64,000 nt of DNA, taken from contig NZ_CAJGZH010000002.1 of assembly GCF_904846075.1 (NCBI RefSeq), forward strand, positions 1 to 64,000. The letters run 5' to 3'. The position numbers and the translations under genes were made by a program. The DNA is from Psychrobacter glacincola (GTDB taxonomy: Bacteria > Pseudomonadota > Gammaproteobacteria > Pseudomonadales > Moraxellaceae). Positions 53,919 to 62,965 of the stretch are shown piece after piece. Under the pieces are notes generated by a model. It was given only the letters and a program-made list of their open reading frames with translations. It did not search any database and had not been told where the DNA came from. Position 1 is the stretch's first letter. Each line of letters starts with the position of its first letter.

Positions 53919-54845
53919 CTATGGCAAATAGCCATTGATAGGAGTGATCTCAGGCGGAATATCTGCCTCTTCTAGTGCTTCTCGCAGATTAATCTCGATA
54001 GTACGCGACAATGCAGTCAGGGGTAGTTTGTTGGCGGCTAAGCCGAAAGGCTCTTCTAGCTCTTCACTGAGGGCATCCAAACCAAAAAAGGTATAAGCGA
54101 TCACGGCACAAATCAGTGGGGTCACCCAACCGAGCGAGGCCACCAAGCCAAAAGGCAACATGATGCAATACAGATAGGTCGTGCGATGGACCAGCAGCAT
54201 ATAAGCAAACGGCAGCGGTGTATTATGAATGCGCTCGCAGGCCGCCAATACAATGGTCATAGACGTCAGGCGCTCGTCCATGTTCTGTATGACTTGCTCT
54301 GACACCAGTCCTTGACGCCGAATGTCGCCGAGCTGCTTACCCATGAGGCGCATGATGTAATCAGGTAGGTTGCGCGCTTGGCGCATACTATCATGGTGTT
54401 TCGATGCGACAAAAGGCTCGACATCATGCCAAGGTGACGAGCCGCGCAGGCGATGGCGCACAGCATGCGCAAAAGCAATGGTCAGGTAAACCATCGTTCG
54501 CCCAGTCTCGTGCCCATTCTCGGTATCAGTATCTATAAAAGAAAGCACTTGACGGGTTAAGCTACGCGCATCATATACCAACTGACCCCAAAGCCCTCGA
54601 GCTTCCCACCAGCGTTGATAACTGGCATTGTTGCGAAATCCAAGAAATAGCGACAACGCGATTCCTAGCAAGGTAAAAGGAGCCATACCATAATAAGGAA
54701 AAGAGTCAGGAAGCCAGTGCTGAATAATTGTTATAAGTGTGCTGAGAAGCGCGATCAGCAAAATTTGCGGATAAATTTTTGGAATGACAGAGCCGTGCAG
54801 GGTAAAAAGTATCTTGAGGGCGTTTGGGGTTTGCCGGACAATCAT
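53919..54845 (-). CDS. Bestrophin family anion channel protein
   Basis: 308-residue membrane protein of the bacterial bestrophin (YneE/UPF0187) group. Family segments: TPFxxL-like APFTLLGIALSLFLGFRNNASYQRWWEARGLWGQLVYDARSL, CERIHNTPLPFAYMLLVHRTTYLYCIMLPFGLV, the GLDALSEELEEPFG motif near the end, and INLREALEE. Bacterial homologues form pentameric ion channels, but the physiological ion and role here are unknown. AGGAAA precedes the ATG. It is a lone gene between the riboswitch region and map. Confidence 0.92.
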   Translation of the reverse strand: MIVRQTPNALKILFTLHGSVIPKIYPQILLIALLSTLITIIQHWLPDSFPYYGMAPFTLLGIALSLFLGFRNNASYQRWWEARGLWGQLVYDARSLTRQVLSFIDTDTENGHETGRTMVYLTIAFAHAVRHRLRGSSPWHDVEPFVASKHHDSMRQARNLPDYIMRLMGKQLGDIRRQGLVSEQVIQNMDERLTSMTIVLAACERIHNTPLPFAYMLLVHRTTYLYCIMLPFGLVASLGWVTPLICAVIAYTFFGLDALSEELEEPFGLAANKLPLTALSRTIEINLREALEEADIPPEITPINGYLP

Positions 54846-55023
54846 GTCGGTTTCCTATCGATGGCATGTATAAAAAAGCGATGACAGAGGTATCAATCAG
54901 CGTATACTCAAATCATCGCGACCTATCATATCAGTAGTTACCAATATGGCAATAATAAGATGATACTTAAATACTCAAATCACTTTTGTATTGCGCAGCA
55001 GCAAGGGGAACGGTAAGCACGCT

Positions 55024-55797
55024 TTAAAGGGTCTCTTCTTCACGCAGCGTCAGCACTTCATAACCATCGGCAGTCACCGCGATGGTATGCTCCCATTGGG
55101 CAGAAAGCTTTTTGTCTGCAGTCACCACCGTCCAGCCGTCTTTTTTCATTTTTACTTTGGCTTTGCCTTGATTAATCATTGGCTCAATAGTAAAGGTCAT
55201 GCCTTGTTCTAGAACCAAGCCTGCACCAGCGCGACCATAATGTAAAACTTCAGGCTGTTCGTGCATTTCGCGACCGATACCATGCCCGCAGTATTCTCTA
55301 ACGACAGAGTAACCGTGCTGTTCGGCATGGCTTTGAATGGCATGCCCAACATCGCCGAGCGTTGCGCCCGGCTTGACCACACGGATACCTGCCCACATGG
55401 CCTCATAAGTGTTATCGACGAGGCGTTTTGTTAAGGGCATCACATCGCCAATCATATACATTTTGCTAGAATCGGCAATAAAGCTGCCTTTTTCTAAAGT
55501 AATGTCTACATTGATGATGTCGCCTGATTTTAGGACTTGATTGCTTGAGGGTACACCATGACAAACCACTTGATTGACAGAAGTATTGAGCACGTATTGG
55601 TAGCCGTATTGACCTTTGCTGGCAGGTCGCGCCTGCAAAACATCCACAATATAGCGCTCGACTAAATCATTGACAGTCATTGTGGAGATGCCAGCGACCA
55701 TGTGCGTATCTAGGTAAGCAAAAACCGATGCCAATAAGCGTCCAGACTCGCGCATGATGGCCAATTCTTCAGGTGTTTTTAGCGCGATTTTAGCCAT
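55024..55797 (-). CDS. map: Methionine aminopeptidase, type I
   Basis: Removes initiator methionine from nascent proteins. The 257 residues contain the five metal ligands: two aspartates in GDIINVDITLEKGSFIADSSKMY, the histidine in GHGIGREMHEQPEV, and the two glutamates in TFTIEPMIN and QWEHTIAV. H in VCHGVPSS is the substrate-side histidine. Size and motifs match E. coli Map (264). The ATG overlaps the stop codon region of the upstream ParD-like gene by eight bases, so the two are translationally coupled rather than map being paired with rpsB as in many bacteria. Confidence 0.97.
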   Translation of the reverse strand: MAKIALKTPEELAIMRESGRLLASVFAYLDTHMVAGISTMTVNDLVERYIVDVLQARPASKGQYGYQYVLNTSVNQVVCHGVPSSNQVLKSGDIINVDITLEKGSFIADSSKMYMIGDVMPLTKRLVDNTYEAMWAGIRVVKPGATLGDVGHAIQSHAEQHGYSVVREYCGHGIGREMHEQPEVLHYGRAGAGLVLEQGMTFTIEPMINQGKAKVKMKKDGWTVVTADKKLSAQWEHTIAVTADGYEVLTLREEETL

Positions 55798-55996
55798 CGA
55801 TAAGATTTCCTATATTAACATCTGCTCGTTTTAACTGCTCGCTGATGATATCGGTATAAGATGCGTGAGGATTGGCCTCGGCCAACATACCTATCTTTAT
55901 CCAATACTCTGCCTGCGCGTTAATCGAACGTACCATTACCGCACTGGCTTTACGAAGCTCTTCGTGTAGCGCATCATCAATCTTAACAATACCCAT
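55790..55996 (-). CDS. ParD-like antitoxin-family protein coupled to map
   Basis: Starting at ATG 55994-55996 (AGGTAA before it) the protein has 68 residues: MGIVKIDDALHEELRKASAV, then MVRSINAQAEYWIKIGMLAEANP and DIISEQLKRADV. This is a ribbon-helix-helix pattern resembling the ParD-like antitoxin family. No ParE or other toxin gene is adjacent; the partner reading frame is map. A longer frame to 56050 would run through the promoter described at 56009. It may act as a transcriptional autoregulator of the operon. Confidence 0.82.
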   Translation of the reverse strand: MGIVKIDDALHEELRKASAVMVRSINAQAEYWIKIGMLAEANPHASYTDIISEQLKRADVNIGNLIDG

Positions 55997-56008
55997 TATT
56001 TTACCTAG

Positions 56009-56055
56009 TATATGAAATGTATACGAATCATATATATTGTATAGTGCCATTGCAA
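56009..56055 (-). promoter_or_regulatory. Promoter and dyad operator of the ParD-like/map operon
   Basis: On the minus strand TTGCAA (56050-56055), a 17-base spacer and TATGAT (56027-56032) form a promoter. A dyad TATATGA-n12-TCATATA centred on GTATAC spans 56009-56034 and overlaps the minus-ten box. This is where a ribbon-helix-helix autorepressor would be expected to bind. Confidence 0.6.
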
Positions 56056-56121
56056 GCTCGTTCTTGTATTCCTTGATGAAGACATGTAGTTATAGCACTC
56101 GAGCCATCAAATCGATGACCC

Positions 56122-56150
56122 AAAAAAGCCGAGATAAACTCGGCTTTTTT
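56122..56150 (-). terminator. Terminator after rpoD
   Basis: AAAAAAGCCGAG pairs perfectly with CTCGGCTTTTTT around a five-base loop, giving T-runs on both strands; it lies 25 bases past the rpoD stop. Confidence 0.93.
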
Positions 56151-56174
56151 ATTGGTGCTTAGTTTGCTTTATGA

Positions 56175-58118
56175 TTAATCATTCTCTAAGAACGAACGCA
56201 GATGCTCAGAGCGTGACGGATGACGCAATTTACGCAGTGCTTTTGCCTCAATCTGACGAATACGCTCACGTGTTACGTCAAACTGCTTACCTACTTCTTC
56301 CAAGGTATGGTCAGTTGGCATGTCGATACCAAAGCGCATTTTTAGTACGCGTGCTTCACGCTCAGTCAGATTGCCCAATACATCACGAGTCGCTTCACGC
56401 AGACCAGCTGCGGTCGCATCATCAACAGGGCTTGAGATAGTACCATCTTCGATGAAATCACCTAGATGTGAGTCTTCATCATCACCGATTGGCGTTTCCA
56501 TAGAGATAGGCTCTTTGGCGATTTTCAGTACTTTACGGACTTTAACTTCGTCCATCTCTAAGCGTTCACCTAACTCCTCAGGCGTTGGCTCGCGTCCCAT
56601 TTCTTGTAGCAACTGACGTGAGACACGGTTTATTTTATTAATCGTCTCGATCATGTGTACAGGAATACGAATGGTACGCGCTTGGTCAGCGATAGAGCGG
56701 GTAATTGCCTGACGAATCCACCATGTTGCATAGGTCGAGAACTTATAACCACGGCGGTATTCAAATTTATCAACCGCTTTCATCAGACCGATGTTACCTT
56801 CTTGGATTAGATCCAAGAACTGTAAACCACGGTTGGTATATTTCTTCGCGATAGAAATAACCAAACGCAGGTTAGCTTCGACCATTTCTTTTTTGGCGCG
56901 GCGAGCTTTTGCTTCACCGACTGCCATACGGCGTGCCACGTCTTTCATATCGTGGATTTTCATGTCGAGCTGTTGCTCGTAGTCACGAATGCGACGTTGC
57001 AATAAAATAACATCATCAGTGACTTTTTCTAGCGTACCAGCAAACGCAGGCTTACCTTTAATACGTTCAATCAACCAATCAACATTGGTCTCGTTGCTAG
57101 GGAAAGTCTTACGGAATTCTTCGCGCGGCATACGACCACGGCGAATGACCAAACGCATGATTTGACGCTCTTGCTTACGCACGTCGTCATAGACGTCATG
57201 CATGATAGCCATCACTTGGTCTGACAAGCGATTGTTCAGCTTTAGCATCATAAAGCGTTCGGCAAGTAGAGCATAAGCAGTATCTGCTTCTGTGCTACCA
57301 CGGCCATAATCTAGCAAGGCTTGCTTGGCTTTAATAAATAAGTGTTCGATTTCTTCTAGACGCAGACGTACTTCTTCAGGATCGATACCGCTGGTTTCTT
57401 CTTCAGCTTCCTCTTCAACGTCGTCTTCATCCTCGTCCTCATCATCAAGCGCCGCTGCTTTGGCTTTTGCTTTGATCACAGGTGGATTTTCTTTTTCTTC
57501 TTTGATGCGTTCACGTTCTTCTTTTGCTGCCTCTTTTGCTTCTTGGGCAGCGATTTTGTCTGCTTCGGTCTCAGGATCTAAAAAGCCAGTAATGACGTCA
57601 GAAAGCTTTTTTTCGCCATCTTGTACTTTTTGATACTCATCAAGGACGAACTGTACGGTACCCGGCCAGTAAGACATCGCATGCTGTACGTCACGAATAC
57701 CTTCTTCGATACGCTTGGCAATGGCGATCTCACCTTCACGGGTCAATAGATCAACCGTACCCATTTCACGCATATACATACGCACAGGGTCAGTGGTGCG
57801 GCCCGGCTCAGTCTCAACAGAGGCCAATACCGCCGCTGCCTCATCCGCTGCCATGTCATCATCGCTTGAATCGTCGTTCATCAAGATGTCATCGGCATCA
57901 GGCGCAGATTCAAAGATTTTGATACCAACGTCGGTCAGCATTTGCACAATATCTTCGATCTGATCGCTTTCGGTAATAGAGTCGGGCAGTTGGTCATTCA
58001 CCTCAGCATAGGTGAGATACCCTTGCTCTTTACCCATTTGGATTAAGGTGGCCAGTTGAGATGTGGACTTAGAAACTGACTTATCGTTCATAAATACTCG
58101 CTTACTTGCATCGGACAT
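56175..58118 (-). CDS. rpoD: RNA polymerase sigma factor RpoD (sigma-70)
   Basis: Primary sigma factor. Region 1.1 ([20 protein letters not shown]) leads; region 1.2 contains [12 protein letters not shown]; the non-conserved region has an acidic block ([17 protein letters not shown]). Region 2 has [24 protein letters not shown] (minus-ten recognition), and region 4.2 has [32 protein letters not shown] (minus-35 recognition). Length 647, somewhat above E. coli (613). Start uncertain between ATG 58116-58118 and ATG 58089-58091; the latter has GAGT before it. The order dnaG then rpoD on one strand is the classical macromolecular-synthesis arrangement, here without rpsU. Confidence 0.98.
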   Translation of the reverse strand: MSDASKRVFMNDKSVSKSTSQLATLIQMGKEQGYLTYAEVNDQLPDSITESDQIEDIVQMLTDVGIKIFESAPDADDILMNDDSSDDDMAADEAAAVLASVETEPGRTTDPVRMYMREMGTVDLLTREGEIAIAKRIEEGIRDVQHAMSYWPGTVQFVLDEYQKVQDGEKKLSDVITGFLDPETEADKIAAQEAKEAAKEERERIKEEKENPPVIKAKAKAAALDDEDEDEDDVEEEAEEETSGIDPEEVRLRLEEIEHLFIKAKQALLDYGRGSTEADTAYALLAERFMMLKLNNRLSDQVMAIMHDVYDDVRKQERQIMRLVIRRGRMPREEFRKTFPSNETNVDWLIERIKGKPAFAGTLEKVTDDVILLQRRIRDYEQQLDMKIHDMKDVARRMAVGEAKARRAKKEMVEANLRLVISIAKKYTNRGLQFLDLIQEGNIGLMKAVDKFEYRRGYKFSTYATWWIRQAITRSIADQARTIRIPVHMIETINKINRVSRQLLQEMGREPTPEELGERLEMDEVKVRKVLKIAKEPISMETPIGDDEDSHLGDFIEDGTISSPVDDATAAGLREATRDVLGNLTEREARVLKMRFGIDMPTDHTLEEVGKQFDVTRERIRQIEAKALRKLRHPSRSEHLRSFLEND

Positions 58119-58623
58119 TTTTATATTGTGACGCGCTATCGCTCGCTCAGTGCGTTGATATAATCAATCGATTCATCAAAATATGGCGTAGAGGTTGTCA
58201 ATAATATCAAAAATGAGTTGATATGAATAAAGGCTCAAAATACTACAATTACAATGCTAAAAAACTGCTAGAAATTAGTAACGCTAAAAAGTCTTCAAGA
58301 TAACATTATCTAAAAAATAATATATAAAAATAACGGTCCCTAAAAACGGATACTTCAAAATAATATCTAAAATTTGTGCTTAAGGAGGCGGATTTATCGC
58401 CATCTATTAAATCGGGCTATAAATAGTTAGCGACACAGTTTAACACACACCAGCGTAATCAAGCACGAGGTAGTGATATCTACCGACCATTTCTTACTGA
58501 TTATTTTATATCAGCCAAATGATTAAATGGCAATACATGCTATTGGGCATAATCATTAGTAGTGGGGGCAGCCGCTATACTTTTAAAGGGTTGGAGATTT
58601 TTTAGCAAAAATAATGGCAAACG
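58119..58623. other. dnaG-rpoD intergenic region
   Basis: 505 AT-rich bases without a gene. rpsU is not here. It presumably holds an rpoD promoter on the minus strand, but I cannot point to one with confidence. Confidence 0.45.
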
Positions 58624-60786
58624 TTAAGATTTGACGGTAACCATCTGCGCTGACTGCTCAGCTTGCTGCGCGCGTAACCAATCATTTAATAATTGCGACT
58701 GCTTACGGACAATCGCCAGCTTGATATGATCAGGATTTTTGATGAGCTCTTGCATCTTTTTTTGCAGATGTAACTTGAGCAACTGCATCACCAAGTTTTC
58801 GATCAACTCATCCAAGCTCAAAATATTTCTGCCAATTAATGTCTTATAAAATCCGCCCCAGCTACGGCTAAGTGTCTCTTGGGTGATTGGCTTGACATTA
58901 GACAATATAAAGTGTGCGGCGGCGTTGGCATCTTTGGGTAAATGATTCAGGCAGCGTTTGATGGTGCTAACGATATCCAGCAAGGCGATATCTTGCAAAT
59001 CTTCCCAAGCAAGCGGACGCAAGATGTCAGGCGCGGCTTTTTGCTTGATGTGTGCTGGCAGCTGTAAATCAATAATACCTGCCTGCTGCCAAATGGCTTC
59101 GATAGGGTCTTCAATTAAGGCGCGTGGCTGAAACAAAAAACAAAGTTGCAATTGCTGACTGATGGTCATGTCACCATCAAAATCTAGCAGCGCATCTTTG
59201 GCTTCGATATTTTGGCTACGTTTACCACCCAGCTTCTGATAGACGTCATTGTTCAGCAAATAGCGAAAGCTACTGCCTTTAGGTAATGCAGTGGTCAAGG
59301 CACGTACTTGCGACATGAGCTTGGCTTTGCCTTCTGCCAAGGTTAAATCGTAACGCTCGCTTAAATAGGCAAAAATATACTGTGACAATGGCATGGCATT
59401 CGCGATTTGCTCACGCATGGCATCGCCGCCCTGACTCTTAATAAACGTATCAGGATCATGATTATTTGGTAGGGTCAAAAACCGCAACTCTTTGTCATCA
59501 GCCAGTACTGGCAAAGCCACTTCAAGGGTACGCCAAGCCGCTTTTTGTCCCGCGCTATCGCCATCAAAGCTCAAGGTTAGGGTAGGGTTCAGCGTTAGTA
59601 ATCGTGAGATTTGGCTTTCATTTATCGCCGTACCCATGGAAGCAATAGCGCCATAAATACCCGCTTGGTAAAGGGCAATCACATCCATATAGCCTTCGAC
59701 CACCAGCCAGCTGTCGGCACGTTGTTGGCGTGATTCATAATAGCCATACAGCACATGCTGTTTATGAAAAACGGGTGAGTCAGAGGAGTTGATATATTTG
59801 GGTTTTACCTCATCATCGAGCGCCCGCCCACCAAAACCAATGGTGCGTCCTTGATTGTCTCGAATCGGGAAAATGACCCGATCACGGAGTAGATCATAGT
59901 CGCGCCCTGACTCTGATTGGCGCACCAAACCAAGCGCCTTTAGCCCTTCAATATCTTGTGGAAACTGATGCTCAAGATGCTGCCACCCAAAGGGCGCATA
60001 GCCTAAACCAAAGGTCTCAAAGATGTCTTCGGTGATGCCACGCGATAAAAAATAGTGCTTAGCATGCGGATGAAGGGTGAGATTGTGCTGATAAAACTGC
60101 TGGATTTGCTCTAACAGCTCATACAGGTTACCGTCTTTATCGGAAACGCTATGATCATCGTACAATGCCGCAGCGTCAGTATCGCCACCTGTCAACCATG
60201 CTGGCGGATAGCTATTATCATCTTGGTAGTCTGCGCCATAAGAATCTTCTGGATAAGACGCTGAGTCGTAAGCATCTAGCGGTGGATACTCATCGTAGCC
60301 GTTGCTACTGTCGTGATAAACGGGCTGATCGGTATCGCCGTACTGGTTTTGTTGCTGAATAGCCGAAGTAGCGTTAATAGAAGGCGCATTAATTGCTTGA
60401 GCAGGACTTTTAGCGTCGATAGTCGGATTAGGTGTTGGCGGTGGTGCAATCGGTTTTGGTGCACGGCGCTGGTAGCTGACGTTTTGTTGCTCTTCTTTTG
60501 GGACTTCGATGCCCGTCTGCTTTGATAGCTCATTAACCGCTTCAATAAAAGTTAAGTTTTCATAATCGCGTAAAAAACTGATGGCATTACCGCCGACGCT
60601 ACAGCCAAAGCAGTGATAGATGTTTTTTTGTGGATTGACATAAAAAGAGGGCGACTTTTCGCCATGAAATGGACAGCAGCCTTTAAACTCACTACCAGCA
60701 CGTTTAAGCGTCGTATGACGCCCAATGATACTGATTAAGTCAGCTTGGCTATTTAATTGGTCGAGAATGTGATTTGGAATACTCAT
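58624..60786 (-). CDS. dnaG: DNA primase with long disordered linker
   Basis: Makes RNA primers at the replication fork. The CHC2 zinc finger uses C38, H41, C59 and C62 (CCPFHGEKSPSFYV, YHCFGC). The catalytic core has YGYYESRQQRADSWLVVEGYMDVIALYQAG (TOPRIM) and LSFDGDSAGQKAAWRTLE. A helicase-binding C-terminal domain (about 560-720) follows. Between zinc finger and core, residues of about 102-218 are proline-, asparagine-, tyrosine- and aspartate-rich low complexity, which accounts for most of the size difference from E. coli DnaG (720 against 581). No ribosome site is evident before the ATG. Confidence 0.97.
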   Translation of the reverse strand: MSIPNHILDQLNSQADLISIIGRHTTLKRAGSEFKGCCPFHGEKSPSFYVNPQKNIYHCFGCSVGGNAISFLRDYENLTFIEAVNELSKQTGIEVPKEEQQNVSYQRRAPKPIAPPPTPNPTIDAKSPAQAINAPSINATSAIQQQNQYGDTDQPVYHDSSNGYDEYPPLDAYDSASYPEDSYGADYQDDNSYPPAWLTGGDTDAAALYDDHSVSDKDGNLYELLEQIQQFYQHNLTLHPHAKHYFLSRGITEDIFETFGLGYAPFGWQHLEHQFPQDIEGLKALGLVRQSESGRDYDLLRDRVIFPIRDNQGRTIGFGGRALDDEVKPKYINSSDSPVFHKQHVLYGYYESRQQRADSWLVVEGYMDVIALYQAGIYGAIASMGTAINESQISRLLTLNPTLTLSFDGDSAGQKAAWRTLEVALPVLADDKELRFLTLPNNHDPDTFIKSQGGDAMREQIANAMPLSQYIFAYLSERYDLTLAEGKAKLMSQVRALTTALPKGSSFRYLLNNDVYQKLGGKRSQNIEAKDALLDFDGDMTISQQLQLCFLFQPRALIEDPIEAIWQQAGIIDLQLPAHIKQKAAPDILRPLAWEDLQDIALLDIVSTIKRCLNHLPKDANAAAHFILSNVKPITQETLSRSWGGFYKTLIGRNILSLDELIENLVMQLLKLHLQKKMQELIKNPDHIKLAIVRKQSQLLNDWLRAQQAEQSAQMVTVKS

Positions 60787-60883
60787 GCAAAAAACAGTTT
60801 ACCATAGGTGTATTATCTTAAGCATAGGCAATATCGGGCGCAAACAATATTGGGCATAGATAATGAAACAGAAACAGAAACAG

Positions 60884-60922
60884 AAAAAATAAGGCCAACT
60901 CTGTTGTTGACCTTATTTTTTT
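60884..60922 (-). terminator. Terminator after bamD
   Basis: AATAAGG-CAAC and GTTG-CCTTATT pair with one internal mismatch and have T-runs on both strands. A short GAAACA tandem repeat (about 60863-60882) lies beside it. Confidence 0.75.
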
Positions 60923-61000
60923 CATGATGTGCGTTGATGTACTAAAAAGAAGAGACGTTCTCTTAATTAAAAGAGAGACGTTGCCTCAAATTTAGCGCAT

Positions 61001-62200
61001 TTATTCATCATTCATATCGACATCTGCTGGCAGGATATCAATCCCTTGAACAGGCAATGTCGTACGGCGTACAGGATTGGTGTTTTGCGGATCGACATTG
61101 GCTTCTCTTGCCGTAGAGCCAGTGCTCGATTGGCTAGTAATGCGCTCAGCGGATGCTTCAGGCAGACCTAAGCCGACATTGATGCCAGTATTAGCGCGCA
61201 CAGGTGAAGTACCTTGCGCTGCACTGGCTGCTGCATTATCGCTTGGCAGTCTTAATTGACTGGCGTTACGAATAACCTGAGTTTTGGTCGCGCCGTTATA
61301 GTCGCCTGTCGCAACTGATGAAGTATCTTTGTTAAAACGACTTAACTGTCCAAAAGTCAATTTGTTGATGAAAGAACGCTCACGTTTGGTGTCGAGTTTA
61401 ACGCGTCCATCGGCACTTAACATGTTGGGATAATTAATCTGCAATAGAGTTTTGTATTCTGCTGCCAAATCAGACATACCCAATTTATCATAGCTATAAG
61501 CTAAGACCGCGATTGCGTCTGGGATGGATTCACTAAGTGGATAGTATTGAAACACCCATTTGGCACGGTTAACAGCAGCGACATAAGCTTCGCGCTCGAT
61601 ATACCAGTTGGCTGCACTCATCTCACTTTCAGCAAACTGATTGTAAATGAAAGTCATGCGCTGAGCGGCATCTGGCGCGTAAGGGCTGTTAGGGTACTTG
61701 TTAATAAGCTCTTGAAAGTTAGCGAAGGCAATACGTAAATAGGCGGTATCACGCTCAGCTTGATTGAGCTTAAACAGTTTCAGGCCTTCTGATGAGCCTT
61801 GCATATTGGCGACGCCGCGCACATAGTAAGCGTAGCTGACTTGCGGATTAGAAGGATATAGGTTAATGAATTGCTCAGCGCTGGCAGCTGCCATTTCATA
61901 CTTACCACTGGCATATTGTGCGTACATCATGTCGAGTAATGCTTGCTCAGCGTATTGTCCAGTAGGATAAAAAGTGCGCAGATTGGTCAAATCTTCGATG
62001 GCTTGTGTATAGCGGCCTTTATCAATCTGGGTAATGGCGTCGTTATAATAGTTCTGCTCTGATTTTTCGGCAGTTTCTACTGCATCGACGTCTTTACCGC
62101 CAGTCAGGTTTTTGAAAGTCTGACAGCCCACTAAGTTTACGCTTAGCGCAAGTAGGGTTATTGAGGACAGTTTGATAAACGTATTGCCAACAGCTTGCAT
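61001..62200 (-). CDS. bamD: Outer membrane assembly lipoprotein BamD, with long C-terminal extension
   Basis: Essential TPR lipoprotein of the beta-barrel assembly machine. From ATG 62198-62200, with GGAGAAG just upstream, the protein has 399 residues. The signal ends at lipobox LVGC (C26). TPR helices run from about 48 to 280, including YYNDAITQIDKGRYTQAIEDL, AEQFINLYPSNPQVSYAYYVRGV and RMTFIYNQFAESEM. About 115 further residues (285-399), rich in S, N, T and A, have no counterpart in E. coli BamD (245 residues). rluD lies divergently upstream, a neighbour of bamD in many gammaproteobacteria. Confidence 0.95.
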   Translation of the reverse strand: MQAVGNTFIKLSSITLLALSVNLVGCQTFKNLTGGKDVDAVETAEKSEQNYYNDAITQIDKGRYTQAIEDLTNLRTFYPTGQYAEQALLDMMYAQYASGKYEMAAASAEQFINLYPSNPQVSYAYYVRGVANMQGSSEGLKLFKLNQAERDTAYLRIAFANFQELINKYPNSPYAPDAAQRMTFIYNQFAESEMSAANWYIEREAYVAAVNRAKWVFQYYPLSESIPDAIAVLAYSYDKLGMSDLAAEYKTLLQINYPNMLSADGRVKLDTKRERSFINKLTFGQLSRFNKDTSSVATGDYNGATKTQVIRNASQLRLPSDNAAASAAQGTSPVRANTGINVGLGLPEASAERITSQSSTGSTAREANVDPQNTNPVRRTTLPVQGIDILPADVDMNDE

Positions 62201-62965
62201 ACTTCTTCTCCGACACAAGACGTATAATAGCAGCGACGCTATCATACTAGATATTAGGTTAATGATAAAAAACGATGCGTAGGCATCAATAGTGGTCTGT
62301 CATCTACTATGTCAATCATCGGACATACCAGTTATCGTTATTAAAAAACGCTTGATGGCATAGGGTTTATATCAAACCAAATGCTTTTAATAAAAATTCG
62401 ATAAGCGTACAGTGGCATAGCATACAGCAAAATATGGCTATACTTTATAGAATAACGTTTGCTTCGTCTATTTTTTCGCCATCTATATTGTACTTAATCC
62501 AATCGTGCTCATCGAATTTGAGTCAGTATCGTACAGTTATTAGTCTACTGCAACACAGGTGCGATATGCTGCTGCTCGCAATGAGCTGTACACCAACGCA
62601 TGTCAGTTTGACATTTTAACATGAGCTGCTGTCACGAGCGATATCGAATGTCGCTGACACTGATAAATATACAGTAAATTACAGCAATGTCATATTTTAG
62701 AGAGTTAAGTACGGCGCTGACGCTCGCTGCGGTATAATCAAAAAATGACAGATAACACACAGCTTCTATAGGGCTTAGGCGCTTGGCATGCTACACTAGC
62801 ATGGTATTGCCTCCGCTTTTTTCGACGACGATCGCTTTTATGATAAGCGATTGATAGCGAATGGCCTTTTGTTTTTTATAGCGTTACGCTTAACACTTTA
62901 TTAGAAATTTCTCAAAAGCTACCTTTCAAAACCATGTCAGGCGCTTTGCCATATATAAATCTGCT
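62201..62965. other. bamD-rluD divergent intergenic region
   Basis: 765 bases with no convincing gene; a short plus-strand frame (62434-62619) has no protein-like character. A TATAAT box lies at 62733-62738 on the plus strand, without a well-spaced minus-35 element. Confidence 0.45.

Noticed and set aside
57325..57633. Serine-rich frame antisense to rpoD
   Set aside because: It is the reverse of the acidic Asp/Glu codon block of rpoD, a typical artefact.
62434..62619. Short plus-strand frame in the bamD-rluD gap
   Set aside because: No ribosome site or recognisable composition; likely chance in AT-rich DNA.
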